NCBI GenBank assembly: GCA_010909165.1
Contig: VJWM01000373.1
Coordinates: 1 to 28,655 of the forward strand
Source of the DNA: Anthoceros angustus
Lineage: Eukaryota > Streptophyta > Anthocerotopsida > Anthocerotales > Anthocerotaceae
Direction: 5' to 3'
DNA length: 28,655 nt
How positions within the stretch are numbered: position 1 is the first letter of the stretch; the number at the start of each line of letters is the position of its first letter. Below, piece after piece: positions 1-9,172 of the stretch. The notes beneath the pieces are model-generated. The model was not told the origin of the DNA. It made no database searches and saw only the letters and a list, made by a program, of their open reading frames with translations. The translations under genes and the position numbers were made by a program.

Positions 1-1689
1 GCGGGGGCGAGAGCTGGGCGAAAAAGCTGGTCGATTAAGGAAGGCGGAAGGGCTGCGCTATGGTAATGGCGGAGCGGCCAGGGGCTGGGCAGTGAACAGC
101 AGCGGTTGCGAGGTGGGCGGCCTTGTGGCCTCACGAGACTCGGCCGGCTCCGGCTCGAACTGGCGGGAGGATGGTCACAAGCGGACGCACGCTCGGCTCC
201 GGAGCACCAATGGCGAAGGAGTATCGGGTGCTCGGGCACATGTGGGGAAGCAATCCAGCAAATTGACTCGGATTTTGCCTACTACCGAGCTCCTTAAGGC
301 ATTGGAAGCCTCTCGGTAGCCCCGCTACAAATAAACGGACCCGGAAGGCTCGAGAAGGATGAAGGGCATGGGGACGGCAGGGGACCCTAGTGGCCTGTTT
401 GGAGGCAGCAGTGGCGGGGAGAAGAGCCTCGGGAGGAGGCGGGGCGGCCAGCGGATCCCGAGGTAAGTCCGCGCACCTTTCGGGAAGATAGGCGCGGCCA
501 CGAAGGGGCGGAAGGAGGAAGCCAACCGACCCAAGACAAGGGTCGGTGGGAAGGATGAGGACCTAGCGATAGGTCCGATAAAGTCCGGAGCTTGGGGACG
601 GACCCGTGTAATTCGGACCACGAGGTCCGAACCCCGAGATGAGACCCGGACGAGGACTCGGGGAATAAGCGGACTCGAGTTCGGACTCGGGTCGAGGCCA
701 CCTCGAGGTCGGACTCGGAAGGAGGTCCCTCAGGCTTACTGGGGGGGCGGTCGGTGGCCCCTAGGAGGGACCTTTGGGGGCGAGGGGGCAGCGTTGTAAG
801 CGGTCGTCGGGCCGTGTAACGGCAGATTCGGGAAGGAAGGGGTCCGCCTCGCGGATCATCCGATTGGGTGCGCCATAGCTATCGGGGCGGAGATTGGACC
901 ACCAATCCGAGGCGGAACCGGGACCTTCCGCCCAAGCGAAGGAGATAGGAGGAGGAATAGGATGGTGGCGGCCGATTAGGGCGTCTTGACCACCCGGCTC
1001 GGAATAATAATAAAGGCGCCCGACTTGGGCGTAGTATAAGAGGCGGAATAAATCATCTTTCTCTTGGGGTAGATGCGCGTTTTCTTGCGAGACCTTGTGA
1101 GTCTTCTTGCTAACGTGAGTCTGAGTCACGAGCCTGACAGCCCCGAGGCAGTCAAGGTCACAGTGGCGGACCCTAGCGTGTGGTGGTGTGTGGGGAAGAG
1201 CGCGGGACCCTTGCTCGTCGGGGCGGTCAGCGTCGAGGCGGCGAGTGAGCGGAGGACTTGGAGGCGTGAGCCGGACGGAGGCCTTGAGCAGCGGAGGAGG
1301 TCCGGGCTGCCATCACCGCGTTCTTTCAAGGTTGATGGTGTAGTAAGAGTGATGAGAGGAGCGGACTGAAGGCGTGTGATGAAGCGAAACGTCACTGGGA
1401 CGGGTGTAAACGTTTGGCCAAGACTGTTTTGCGGTGAGCGATCACAGTTAGGCATAAGCCGAGTAGAATGTGCCTGAGTGCAGCGGACGCAAAGTGAGGT
1501 GAGAATCGTGTAAAGCCTTGGTGGCGGGCCTATCATTCCCTTGGGAGCGGACTCCTTACTACAACGACACGGGATTGTGCTGGTGGCCGTCGGTAGTGGC
1601 GCCACACTCCTACCAATTTATGAACCATCAAATTGGTTGTTGCTTAGTTGATTCTTTGGTGTCACTACTTCGCTTGGCTAGACCTCCAC
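1..1689. other. GC-rich unassigned stretch with LTR-like promoter signals
   Basis: I recognise no protein family here. Several frames stay open because the DNA is GC-rich. The longest on the minus strand are 761-1129 (122 codons, rich in Pro, Arg and Ser) and 1126-1605 (159 codons); neither shows a domain I know. On the plus strand TATAAG at 1035-1040 is followed at once by AATAAA at 1047-1052, a spacing often seen at the U3/R border of plant LTRs. Between about 600 and 735 the words GGACTCGG and CGAGGTCGGACTCGG recur in a degenerate way. A Ty3/gypsy LTR and leader is one possible reading, without proof. A small perfect inverted repeat (ACCAATTT and AAATTGGT, 10-base loop) lies at 1612-1637, near the junction with the copia gag to the right. 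Confidence 0.4.
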
Positions 1690-2231
1690 TGCTCATAGCT
1701 TGGTGGAAGTGATGCCGGGAGGCTATGTTGCCGGGATTCTGGTATAATCACTCCACAAGAGGCTAATTTCGCACGTGCTGCACGAAATCTTGAGACATGA
1801 CTCTCTACAGAGTCTTTCTCCTTCATTCTCGAGTTAAAAATTTAGGGTAGCAATGGCATCCTTAATATCCTTCGACTCATACGTATCAGAGAGAAGGGAC
1901 CAAGCTTCATGAGCAGACTTGGTTAGCTTGATGTGGGGGATCATCTTTTGAGAGACAGAAGAAACAAGGATGGTACGTGCTTTCCTGTCCTTAAAATTCC
2001 ATTCAAGTTCATCTTTCTGAGTCCAGTTAACACTATTGCTTCCTCTAGGTGTGAAGGTTCCGGAATCCTCTCCAGCAACCTTCTTGGGAATTGTCCCATC
2101 AACAATCTCCATCAGCAACTTTTCCTCAAGAATGCATCTAACCCTAAAACTCCAGGCATCATAGTTTGCAGGAGTAAGCTTATCCTTATCTTGCAGTCTA
2201 TCAAGCCACCCGGGTCAGGGATAGCTGCCAT
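1690..2231 (-). pseudogene. Ty1/copia gag, 5' part, frameshifted and truncated
   Basis: This is the N-terminal half of a copia Gag, the structural protein of the cytoplasmic virus-like particle. The ATG is at 2231 (minus) and starts MAAIPDPGG. About 15 codons on, near 2180, one frameshift leads into the DUF4219-type start, where a Leu-Thr-Pro-Ala-Asn-Tyr-Asp-Ala-Trp run is readable. An open stretch from 2118 to 1834 follows, with the UBN2/Retrotran_gag_2 pattern: a Trp-Asn-Phe-Lys-Asp run, an Ala-His-Glu-Ala-Trp run and an LSDTYE run. After 1834 another frameshift leads into a degraded stretch ending near 1690 with SLPPSYE, the usual gag position for this phrase. No zinc knuckle, protease or pol follows, so the element is cut off here and joined to GC-rich DNA. 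Its PBS and LTR lie upstream at 2911-3124 in the same orientation. Confidence 0.85.
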
Positions 2232-2318
2232 GACGCTTGAAAAATTGATATCTCAAACTGAGACAGAAGACCCCATGCAAGTGTTTTGTTACTGTAGGGT
2301 TTGAATCTCCTTTGACAG

Positions 2319-2693
2319 TTAACCAATTGCAATTTCCTGAGTAGCCATTGTGACCAAGTCTGGTTCCCTCAACTTCTCATGTCTCTCCTGTCTCTGTGCG
2401 AGATTATCAAGGCGCTGTGTGCACTCCAGCAAGGTGCTTCTCACATTCAAGATTGAGTTAAGTAAAACTTCTTGGTTAGAGGCAAATCTTGAAGAGGATT
2501 TCAAAGAAGGATGATGAGAATGCTCATAATGTTCTTTAGTATATCGAAAAAGATTTCTGACGTCTCCAGAGTGTGATGTCTCAGGCCTGGAGACTCCCGC
2601 CTTAGAATCTGCAAAATGCTTTGAAAGAAAAGCGCTTAGAAAACGGCGACGACCCTCCTGTTGATCGGGTGTAACCGACTTCTGAAAATACAA
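2319..2693 (-). CDS. Leader ORF between PBS and gag of a copia element, unknown function
   Basis: An open frame of 124 codons lies between the PBS (2911-2922) and gag (from 2231) of the minus-strand copia element. I recognise no domain. The C-terminal half is strongly helical and charged, with heptad-like spacing of Leu and Ile through SILNVRSTLLECTQRLDNLA, then a Gln/Arg/Glu-rich run, which suggests a coiled coil. Coding-like sequence continues to the right (2636-2839, another frame) with a Leu-Tyr-Asp-Ala-Tyr-Lys-Lys-Ser-Leu-Glu run, so the intact frame was probably longer and a frameshift separates the parts. It could be an N-terminal extension of Gag, an independent leader protein, or captured host sequence. 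Family I has an ORF in the same place (27421-27921), but I see no clear amino-acid match between the two. Confidence 0.45.
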   Translation of the reverse strand: MYFQKSVTPDQQEGRRRFLSAFLSKHFADSKAGVSRPETSHSGDVRNLFRYTKEHYEHSHHPSLKSSSRFASNQEVLLNSILNVRSTLLECTQRLDNLAQRQERHEKLREPDLVTMATQEIAIG

Positions 2694-2910
2694 TCTCTCA
2701 AAGTCTTGAAAGCGGGGAGATGATCGGATCTCCGTGAAGTCGAGAATCCGTGCAGCTCGAGAGATTTTTTATAGGCATCATACAAAATTCTACATGACAT
2801 TATGAGCAAGAAATTGGAAAGCCTCCTCATCACAAACAACGATTACAGAAATAATTTTCTTTAGAAAATACATTGCAAGGTGGATGAAAAGGGCAGGATC
2901 AGAACATGGT

Positions 2911-2922
2911 GCTTTGATACCA
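2911..2922 (-). promoter_or_regulatory. PBS, initiator tRNA-Met type (TGGTATCAAAGC)
   Basis: On the minus strand the sequence reads TGGTATCAAAGC, a common variant of the plant copia PBS complementary to the 3' end of initiator tRNA-Met, where minus-strand DNA synthesis begins. It directly abuts the LTR end at 2923. It keeps the full 12 bases, unlike the three CAG-type PBSs elsewhere in this window. Confidence 0.85.
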
Positions 2923-3124
2923 TGTAGGTATTTAGAGCATTGTGCCATCAACAATGTTCATACACCCACGCACATGAACATGAACATTAACATTAACATT
3001 ATCAAGAGGAAGTCCTACATAAATAGCCTCAAAACAGTTATAACTGTAAAGCAACCTAACACTAACATATAACCTAAGATATTAAGCTAATGTATATAAG
3101 TATATGTACAGTACTTTTCCAACA
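2923..3124 (-). repeat. Copia 5' LTR, 202 bp, TG...CA bounded
   Basis: Read on the minus strand this starts TGTTGGAAAAGTAC and ends CTACA, next to the PBS. TG...CA ends, a TGTTGG start and abutment to a Met PBS are classic for plant copia LTRs, and 202 bp is within the short end of their range. AT-rich TATATAC-type sequence lies in the first third. Only this LTR remains: the 3' half of the element is missing, so no second LTR or target-site duplication can be matched. Confidence 0.85.
2971..3000. repeat. Hexamer repeat AACATG/AACATT inside LTR
   Basis: About five tandem copies of a six-base word alternate between AACATG and AACATT. This short array lies in the PBS-proximal third of the LTR and probably arose by replication slippage. 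Confidence 0.8.
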
Positions 3125-3139
3125 AAAGTCACGTTCGGG

Positions 3140-3330
3140 CGCGGCGCTCTGTGTCAGCAGCGCCCGCGTTGCGGTAGCGATGCTGCGGCTGGCGCGATGC
3201 GGGCGCGTTGCGCGCGATGCGGCGTCTTTATGCAAGCGGCTGGTGCGATGTGCGCGATCGGTAGCGATGCGGGCGCATTGCGCGGGCGTTGCGGTAGCGG
3301 CTGCGCTACAAGCGCCGTCTTCCGATCCTT
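3140..3330. repeat. GC-rich degenerate repeats built on GCGATGCGGGCGC
   Basis: The block GCGATGCGGGCGC-G/A-TTGCGCG occurs at 3194 and again at 3264, and GTAGCGATGC occurs at 3174 and 3261. The stretch is nearly all G, C and short T words, in sharp contrast to the AT-rich LTR next to it. Open frames on both strands across it (3074-3481 minus, 3090-3419 plus) are what low-complexity GC sequence produces by chance, and I do not annotate them as genes. From 3331 to 3657 I see nothing identifiable. Confidence 0.6.
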
Positions 3331-3657
3331 CTGACCGGCTGCGAGGCAGTAGCACTGGCGAGCGCCTCGTGATCCACCTTACACCCATGGAGCCCAGATC
3401 TGGAGGAGAATCAGAGTGAATTAATCCATGGATGGGGACGTGTAATCTGCAGCTTGGACTGCGGTGCCTATGCACCATCATAGAAAATGGTCGCGAGGGC
3501 AGCTACAGCAGGAGTAGGAGCAAAAGCACCCAAGGCACAACCGCCATCGCCTTGCGTCCGCAGCGGTGGAGAAGGAGCATCAAGCTAGCATCTTTTCGGC
3601 ATCTTTTCAAGATACTTATTCAATAAGCAGCTTTTTCGAAAAATAATAAAGGCCAGA

Positions 3658-4054
3658 ATGCATTTTTCAATTTCTAATTCTCGTGGACAACCAAACATTA
3701 AAGAGCTTTATGATTCACTTGTTGAACAAAGTGACTTTTTAGAAGAATTGATCTTAGGCATTAGACACATGCATTACGTATGTATTAAATTCACTAAAAT
3801 GCCAAATTAGCTGCCTTAGATTGCCGTAGACGAACTTTGTCCTGGTTCTAACCATTTTAATGGTGCTTTTCTTTTTTTGACCTGATGATAGTGATGGTAG
3901 TCAAGCATCAAATACTTTGTTTGGAAGTTTATTTGATACTCGAGGCAAGCTCATGTTAGAGTATTCCATATGGGATTTTTCTCCTCAAGCTGTACAATTT
4001 AGATTAAATATAATGGCGGCACCTTCTCATTCCCCTTGTTCTAACTCCTCTTAG
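3658..4054 (+). other. Exon-like coding fragments, unknown gene
   Basis: A 50-codon ORF (3658-3810) starts MHFSISNSRGQ and contains IKELYDSLVEQ. It has an internal GTATGT at 3778 that would be a good plant splice donor. A pyrimidine-rich tract follows at about 3869-3878. A second open frame of 57 codons then runs 3881-4051 (stop 4052-4054) with an LFGSLFDTRGKLMLEY run. Amino-acid composition is ordinary, unlike the low-complexity frames nearby. The pair could be two exons of a captured or degraded host gene, or the leader of the copia element that begins just downstream. I do not recognise either peptide, and AG-GT use here is inferred from sequence only. Confidence 0.3.
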
Positions 4055-4061
4055 GATAGAA

Positions 4062-4805
4062 TTTAATAAGGATAGATTTAATTGATTACACCATATGGGC
4101 AATGAGAGTGTCGGATTTTAGAAGAAAAAATTGATGGGGTTGTAGATGGTCGAACTTGCTCCTGCTCGAGCCGCCCACGATGTCGTTTGGATTGTGGAGG
4201 GTGCAAGAACTATTATTATTTCCGCTCTAGATCGAACATGATGACACACACTTTGGGTGCGCCACTTCAAGTGATGTGTGGAATAACTTTAAGATGATTT
4301 ATAAGGATAGGAGCTCGGCTTCCCTTGTTCAAGCATTCGAGGATTTTTCAGCCTCCGCATGAAAGATAACGAGTGGAGTCTTATATTAACGGTTTTGCAC
4401 TTGTCGTGCTAACCTTTCATATTGTGGAGATTTGGTGAAGTTTCGTCGACCTACTTGCAACCCTACGAAGCATATCAATCTTTTGTAAGCGCCGCAGTGC
4501 CATATCGCGGTCAATCAGCGATTGCGGTGCAACTGCTATTACACTTGAGAGGTGTTTGGAGCTCTTCTAGCGGAGGAGAGGACTCGTGGCCTTAATAAGA
4601 TGAAGGCCAGCTCAAGTGGTCAATCAAACTCGAGAATTTTGTTCACTTCTCTGGAGGGGCTTTCGAGGGGCGTGGCGGGGGCGCTTCCCCAATCCAAAAT
4701 TTTCAGCGTTCCACATATAATCCTAAGCACCAAAGCGAAATATGACTTGCCATTGGTGCAAGATGCCATATTGAGAAGGAATTGCGGAAGAAAAGGTAGT
4801 GAGCC
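4062..4805 (+). pseudogene. Copia gag with damaged zinc knuckle
   Basis: Recognisable pieces are Trp-Ala-Met-Arg-Val near 4098, an SDVWNNFKMIYKDR run near 4268-4312 and LRMKDNEW near 4353-4376. These match the N-terminal and UBN2 parts of copia Gag. Later comes a Gly/Arg-rich stretch (GRGGGA, about 4670) and a CCHC knuckle remnant at 4744-4800: Cys-His-Trp-Cys-Lys is intact, but the Gly-His pair has been lost and the last Cys lies in another frame. The knuckle binds genomic RNA during particle assembly. At least five frameshifts separate the pieces. The region between about 4390 and 4550 is too degraded to read. Confidence 0.7.
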
Positions 4806-4904
4806 TCGGAGATGCAAGTCTTCCACAATCAAACCTCACAACCACAAAGGCTAAGTCTTCCACAATCTTAGCTGTTTGTCTTTCATCTCCATTCTCAAGT
4901 AGAA

Positions 4905-5360
4905 ACTTGGTTTTAGATTCGGAGCCACTAGTCATATTTGTTTTGTGACACTCATTTAAAACTTTCTCACCCACATATGATGCCAATCGGTTTGTGCTTT
5001 TGGGTGATGACAGTGGGCTTTCCATCAAGGGCTCGGGCTCGGTGGTCATACAACTCCCGGGAGTCTTCACTTACACTTTCTGGTGTTTTGTTTGTCCCTT
5101 CTATGACCAAAAATTTGATGTCGTGATTAAGTTGTCACAAGAACACTCTTGCCGAGTCTGCTTTGATCAATGGTTGCCGATGTTCCATCAAGTCATGACC
5201 TTTTCATACCCCTTTTCATGATTTGTATTTATTAGATGTCAAATCCATAGTGCAACCTCAACCCACTCGATGCATGCCATTCAAAACAAGCTTCAATGCA
5301 CCTTTGGCATTGTCGTCTTGCCACGTCAATTTCAGCGTAGCATCTCTAACAAAGGGTGAT
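4905..5360 (+). pseudogene. Copia aspartic protease and pre-integrase remnant
   Basis: At 4913-4945 the catalytic Asp-Ser-Gly-Ala-Thr-Ser-His motif is spread over two frames, because one base is missing after GATTC (the sequence reads GATTCGGAGCC). The protease frame continues to about 5190 with LPGVFTYTF and a V-C-P-F-Y-D-Q-K-F-D run, the usual stretch after the flap. GAG_pre-integrase follows near 5296-5345, with Leu-Trp-His-Cys-Arg-Leu in one frame and His-Val-Asn-Phe and SLTKG in another. The protease would release mature Gag and Pol proteins; here it cannot be translated as one protein. Confidence 0.75.
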
Positions 5361-5575
5361 AGCTTTTGAGATCCACTTACCTATCTCCTTCTAGTCACCC
5401 TTGTGACTCCTCGACTTAGCACTTCTCTAATATCTCCACTCAACAGTCACTCATCTCTTTTGGATACTATTCATAGTGCCCTATATTTTGTGATTTATTT
5501 TCCATTATCATTTGAGTGCAGATAATACTCTTTTATTTTCATAGTATTAGATGATATTGTATAAACAAGAGCGAG

Positions 5576-5945
5576 CATGCATGTGTTTTCAAACCATGTG
5601 CAAACGGCGAGTCACAAGGTTAAAATTTCTGTGATGACAATGGTGCGTACATCAACAATGCTTTTGAATTTTGCTCTTGGAAGGGATCCATCACCAGCTC
5701 ACGCTATACTCCCTCGAACTCTTTCTTTGAGAGGAAAAACCGGACACTCAGAGGCTACTTTGGCATCTCTCACTTTTGCTAGTCTCTCGTGGATATTGTG
5801 AGGCATTGATGGCATTATGTTCTCAATCAACTACCTACTAAGGAGCTTGGTTTGACAACTCCTTATGAGAGATGGATGGAAAGAAGCCCGCATAGGGCAC
5901 TTCGTATTTTGGATCACGCTTATGCTTATGTACTGTAGCTACTCG
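5576..5945 (+). pseudogene. Copia integrase catalytic core remnant
   Basis: The second half of the rve core is readable. It has a D-D-N-G run (second catalytic Asp, near 5632), INNAFEF shortly after, and ERKNRTLR near 5735, which carries the catalytic Glu. The end of the core follows, with LTTPYERWMERSP at 5850-5890 and AYAYV at 5918-5935. The phrase order matches copia integrase, which inserts the cDNA in the nucleus. The Asp-Asn-Gly-Gly-Glu motif has lost residues, and several one-base shifts scatter the parts over three frames. The first third of the core (DICGP, DD-SR) is not recognisable, and 5360-5575 reads as degraded sequence. Confidence 0.75.
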
Positions 5946-6465
5946 TCATAAGATGGACTTGAAGGCTATTCATTTGTGGGTTACTCCGATGTGAAGGGTT
6001 ACAAGTTGTTTGATCCCTTACACGCCGGTGACCATTTCAAGGTGGTTTTAACGAAGATATTTTGCTTCGTCAACATCTTTTCAACTCCCTCGGCGCAACT
6101 ATGCCTCTTGCATCTATATCGTGTTTCGGACCCACCTCTCTTGCATTTGATGATTCTTGTGTTACTATTTTGAGGATGACTCCTCTTTGGCTTGAGGCTC
6201 TTGCTCAATCACCCCTGCTCCAACTCCATTGTTGTAGTTGATGATCACCCACTCTTCCGGTGGCTAATGACACTATTGTACTTGATCCACGGGATGAAGA
6301 ATGAAGCCAATGAAGAGCCTCCTCAAGTACTCGCGTTCTACTGACACCGTCCTCCAAGGTCAGTGGAAAGAGCCTCCATATGTTGCGGTATTGCGTAGAG
6401 GAACCACTTTTCCACCTCCTTATGTTTTTAGTGTTGTAGAATCATTTCACCTATAGAGAAGCAAT
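5946..6465 (+). pseudogene. Copia integrase C-terminal region and linker to RT
   Basis: YSDVKGYKLFDP at 5979-6017 is the conserved phrase just after the copia integrase core (the family I equivalent is at 25010-25060). The following 400 bases are the poorly conserved Ser/Pro/acid-rich linker before RT, and no further motif is readable. Short open frames on both strands (5976-6173, 5999-6208) are parts or shadows of this segment. Confidence 0.65.
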
Positions 6466-7440
6466 TGAAGCTACCATCTATCAATCTCTCATTTCTAATA
6501 AAACTTGGGTTCTTAGATCTCCCTCGGTACTAAACCAGTTGTAAGTGGGTCTTCAAGAAAAAACTTATCGATGGTAGTGTTGGTAGGTATAAGGCTCGCC
6601 TCGTGGCAAAGGGTTATAGTCAAGTAGCGGGGTTAGACTACAATGAAACATTTGCCCCAGTTGTTAAGTCTACTCCATAAGAATACTTGGCCCTTGCTTG
6701 CTCACTACAATCTCCTCGTACATCGCTTAGACGTAAAAATGCTTTTCTTAATGGCACCTTAGATGAGGTCATCTACATGGCTCAACCGGAAGGTTTTATT
6801 ATAGACCCTAATAAAGTATGTCAACTTTTAAAACACTTTATGGTCTTAAATCCTCCGTGCATGGAATGAAGTGTTTCATGCATTGCTCATAGAATTGGGT
6901 TTCACATGTTTGATGATACGCGTATATATTTTATGGGATGGCAATGATTTTATCATTTTAATTGTTTATGTGGATGATAATATTTTATTTAGCACTTCAC
7001 CAACTCTTATGGCAAGAATGAAAGCAGTTCTTTTGGCAAGATTTGATATGGTGATTTGGGCTTATCATTTTCTCTTGGTGTTCAATTCATTTTAACTGAT
7101 AACACTATTGATATTCATCAAGAGCATTTTGTACATCAACTACTTAAGAGGTTCAAGATGGAGGATGCGACCGATCACACCTATGTCTATAGGTGAAAAG
7201 CTATCTAAGGAACAATGCCCAACAAGAAGAAAAGGTTGAGATGGCACTCAAGCCTTACCGACAAAATTTTGTTGGTTGTTTAATCTATCTCGGTTGGACT
7301 AGATTAGACATCACACATGCGATTAGTAATGTAGTCAATTTTAGAGAACCACAGCTTGCCACATTGGGCTGGATGAAGAATTTTAGGTACCTCAAAGGAA
7401 CAACACGCAAAGGTTTACGTTTTCTAAGCAATCGATGGTT
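6466..7440 (+). pseudogene. Copia reverse transcriptase remnant
   Basis: RVT_2 motifs appear in order: TWVLRSP near 6505; KWVFKK in a second frame near 6545; [18 protein letters not shown] at 6589-6642; [20 protein letters not shown] near 6738; a Leu-Lys-Ser-Ser region near 6846; and an intact YVDD catalytic box at 6967-6978. LGVQF follows near 7077 and PYRQNFVG...LIYL near 7255-7290. RT copies packaged RNA into cDNA inside the particle. The frame breaks at least eight times, including a stop (TAA) at 6678-6680. One loss turns a six-A run into five before the NAFLNG box. Confidence 0.85.
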
Positions 7441-7878
7441 TCGCTAATGTCCTTTTGTGATGCGATTGGCTGGTGACCCGGACACTAGGCGTAGTGTGCA
7501 GCCCATGCTTTTAGGTGGATCGATTATCTCTTGGTCTAGTAAAAAGCTCACTACTATTTTCCTCTCACAGGCGAATATGGTGCCATGACAATGCTAGAGA
7601 GGTTATTTGGATTAGATCTTTCTTAAGTGGACTTAAGCGACATGAAGGACCAACTCGGCTTTGGTGCGACAATCGACCATTGCTTTATCGAAGAATCCGG
7701 TTTTCATGCTAGAAGTAAGCATATCGAGATTGCTCATCATTTTATAAGACAAGCAGCAAAGCGTAAAGAGGTAATAGTGGACTATGTTGCCACTTCAGAA
7801 AATGTGGCTGACCTTTTGACAAAGTCTTTGCCAAAGTTGGTACATGAAAAACTGTGGACCGTGGGCTCTCCCCCTTAG
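7441..7878 (+). pseudogene. Copia RNase H, end of pol
   Basis: Motifs of the copia RNase H domain, which removes template RNA, are present in order: Cys-Asp-Ala then Asp-Trp-Ala (7455-7470, split by one missing base), GDPDTRRS in another frame, GGSIISWSSKK (7515-7548), LSQ then EYGAMT, WIRSFLSGL, and LWCDN at 7658-7672. Next come a one-base loss, an ALSKNPVF run, and finally HARSKHIEIAHHFIR, ENVADLLTKSLPKL and a stop at 7876-7878. The last 170 bases are one clean frame. A weak purine-rich stretch (AGGAAGG, 7877-7883) follows, where the polypurine tract would sit, but no LTR begins there that I can define. Confidence 0.85.
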
Positions 7879-8732
7879 GAAGGTAATGAGCTAGTTTTTG
7901 TTTTTTTTGTTAGTGTGGAGTGAGAAATAAGGCGAGAAGGGAGAAATACGGTCGGGACAGGTAAAAAGGGAATGGATGACCGAAGAGCATAAGGACGGGG
8001 TGACTCCGGACCGCACTCCGAAGTAGCCTGGGTGACTACGGACCGCACTCCGGAGTAGCCTGGGTGAGTTCGGACTGTACTCCAGAGTAAGTCGCGATAA
8101 GTACGCCGGGAAAAGTAACTTTGGAATGGGGGAGCGTGTTTTGGCAAGGGGGCCACGTGGACGGTGCTGAGAGGGGGACGGGCATGCAGCAGACCAAGAC
8201 CGTAGGGTTGGCAGTGGCTGTTATGGGCAGGTAACCATGCCCCGGGTACATCTTGAGCAAGGCTAGAAATGCGAGGAGGCGAGGCGGTAAAGTAAGCAAT
8301 GCAGACTCGCGATTATGGGCAGCAAAAGGACGCCCTCCCACGCTTCAATTACTCCCGACGTTCTGGCGCTGAGAGAAGACCATTCTCTTGACCGGCTTCT
8401 CGCGCAGCCACTCGAGCACCTTGCTCTGGCGCTATCTCTTAAGCGCCATTCGGCGACCATCTTTTTGCGGCGCTCGGCCGGACAAGAATTGTCAGCCATC
8501 AAGCCACAACAGCAGACCAGCCGGCATGCAAATATGGGACCCAATCTGCGTCGTCGCCCTTTCTCTTTTCCCCAAACTTGACATACTGCTGGCGACTGTG
8601 GGGTTGTGGCAAGCCCCCTCCTACTCCGATTGCGCTCATGATCCCTAGCCGGATGAGCTCGGCGTGCCGCGCCCCTCTCTTACTGTTGTCCAACCAAACT
8701 TCTCTGCAGAAAGGGTGTCTTGCACAAAAATT
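7879..8732. other. Unassigned GC-rich spacer, possible gypsy PBS
   Basis: I see no protein family. Short open frames on both strands (8036-8341 minus, 8315-8581 plus) overlap and are uninformative. TGGCGACTGTGGGG at 8590-8603 resembles the TGGCGAC...GGGG primer sites seen in some plant Ty3/gypsy elements, and a similar word occurs at 14949-14962, so an old gypsy LTR end is possible. The evidence is only the short word. Confidence 0.3.
7998..8090. repeat. Three tandem copies of a 32-bp unit
   Basis: Units start at 7998, 8030 and 8062. Each begins GGGTGA and contains the core CGGAC-C/T-G-C/T-ACTCC. The first two differ at few positions, while the third is more diverged and slightly short. The unit resembles the GGACTCGG words at 600-735 only loosely. 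Confidence 0.85.
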
Positions 8733-8974
8733 TGGGCACTGCTGTGGGATGTGATAAAATAGCTTACTATTAGGGCACTCTTCACTAGGGCACCTAGGAC
8801 TTAATAATTAATTTAGTCCTTAGGGCTCTAGGTAGTTTCTTTAGTAGTTATTTAATTGGTTAGTTGTTACAACCACTTATTGGTTACAACTACCTTGCCT
8901 ACATAAAGGCATGTACTTTCTATTATGAATGTAATGCAACACATATTGCTAGAGCTTGTGTATGATTCTCATCA
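8733..8974 (+). repeat. Family I copia 5' LTR, plus-strand copy
   Basis: This aligns with the reverse complement of 28019-28300 through several blocks: GATAAAATA, AGGGCAC, CTAGGGCACCT, TAGTTGT, the TATA-box region CCTTGCCTAC, AAGGC, AAAGTAC on the complement, GTAATGCAA, GCTAGAGCTT, and an ATTCTCATCA end. It abuts a Met-type PBS at 8975. The left border is uncertain: TG dinucleotides at 8716 and 8733 are both possible because the first 20 bases have diverged from the other copy. Confidence 0.85.
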
Positions 8975-8985
8975 TGGTATCGAGC
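8975..8985 (+). promoter_or_regulatory. PBS, Met type, one base short (TGGTATCGAGC)
   Basis: The site abuts the LTR end and is the primer site for initiator tRNA-Met. The usual plant sequence is TGGTATCAGAGC; here the A of CAG is absent. The same variant is found at 11655-11665 and 28008-28018. Confidence 0.85.
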
Positions 8986-9172
8986 ACACTTGCTCTTTGT
9001 TTGCTTTGCATCCTCATGCATCTAAGTAGCTTATCTAGGAGACACTTTCTAATCTAGCATTTGCCTAGATGGATTGTGTTTATCCTAGAATTGCTATCTT
9101 GCATGCATTCTTTTTATGCTAACATTTCTCTTCTAACAATGCTTTTATGCACTAATTCTTTGTTCTTCCTCC

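Larger units (their letters stand above)
4062..7878 (+). mobile_element. Ty1/copia element, gag-pol remnant without LTRs
   Basis: The gag, zinc knuckle, protease, integrase, RT and RNase H order of Ty1/copia is preserved on the plus strand over about 3.8 kb. The reading frame is broken many times, mostly by one-base losses and a few stops. No LTR or PBS could be matched at either side. The RNase H and RT wording differs from family I at 23015-28300, so this is a separate copia family. The parts are described in separate entries. Confidence 0.9.

Noticed and set aside
761-1129. Pro/Arg-rich minus-strand ORF as a real gene
   Set aside because: No recognised domain, and neighbouring frames on both strands are also open in this GC-rich DNA; kept only as part of the unassigned region.
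3074-3481. Alanine/Arg-rich frames on both strands
   Set aside because: Low-complexity GC repeats keep several frames open at once; there is no domain.
6721-6745. CGCTTAGACGTAAAAATGC as another CAG loss in RT
   Set aside because: The motif reads correctly up to the A-run; the shift is explained by five instead of six A, an ordinary homopolymer loss.
8733-8974. LTR 8733-8974 as the 3' LTR of the 4062-7878 element
   Set aside because: A PBS and family I leader follow it directly, and its match is the family I LTR at 28019-28300; the upstream element is a different copia family.
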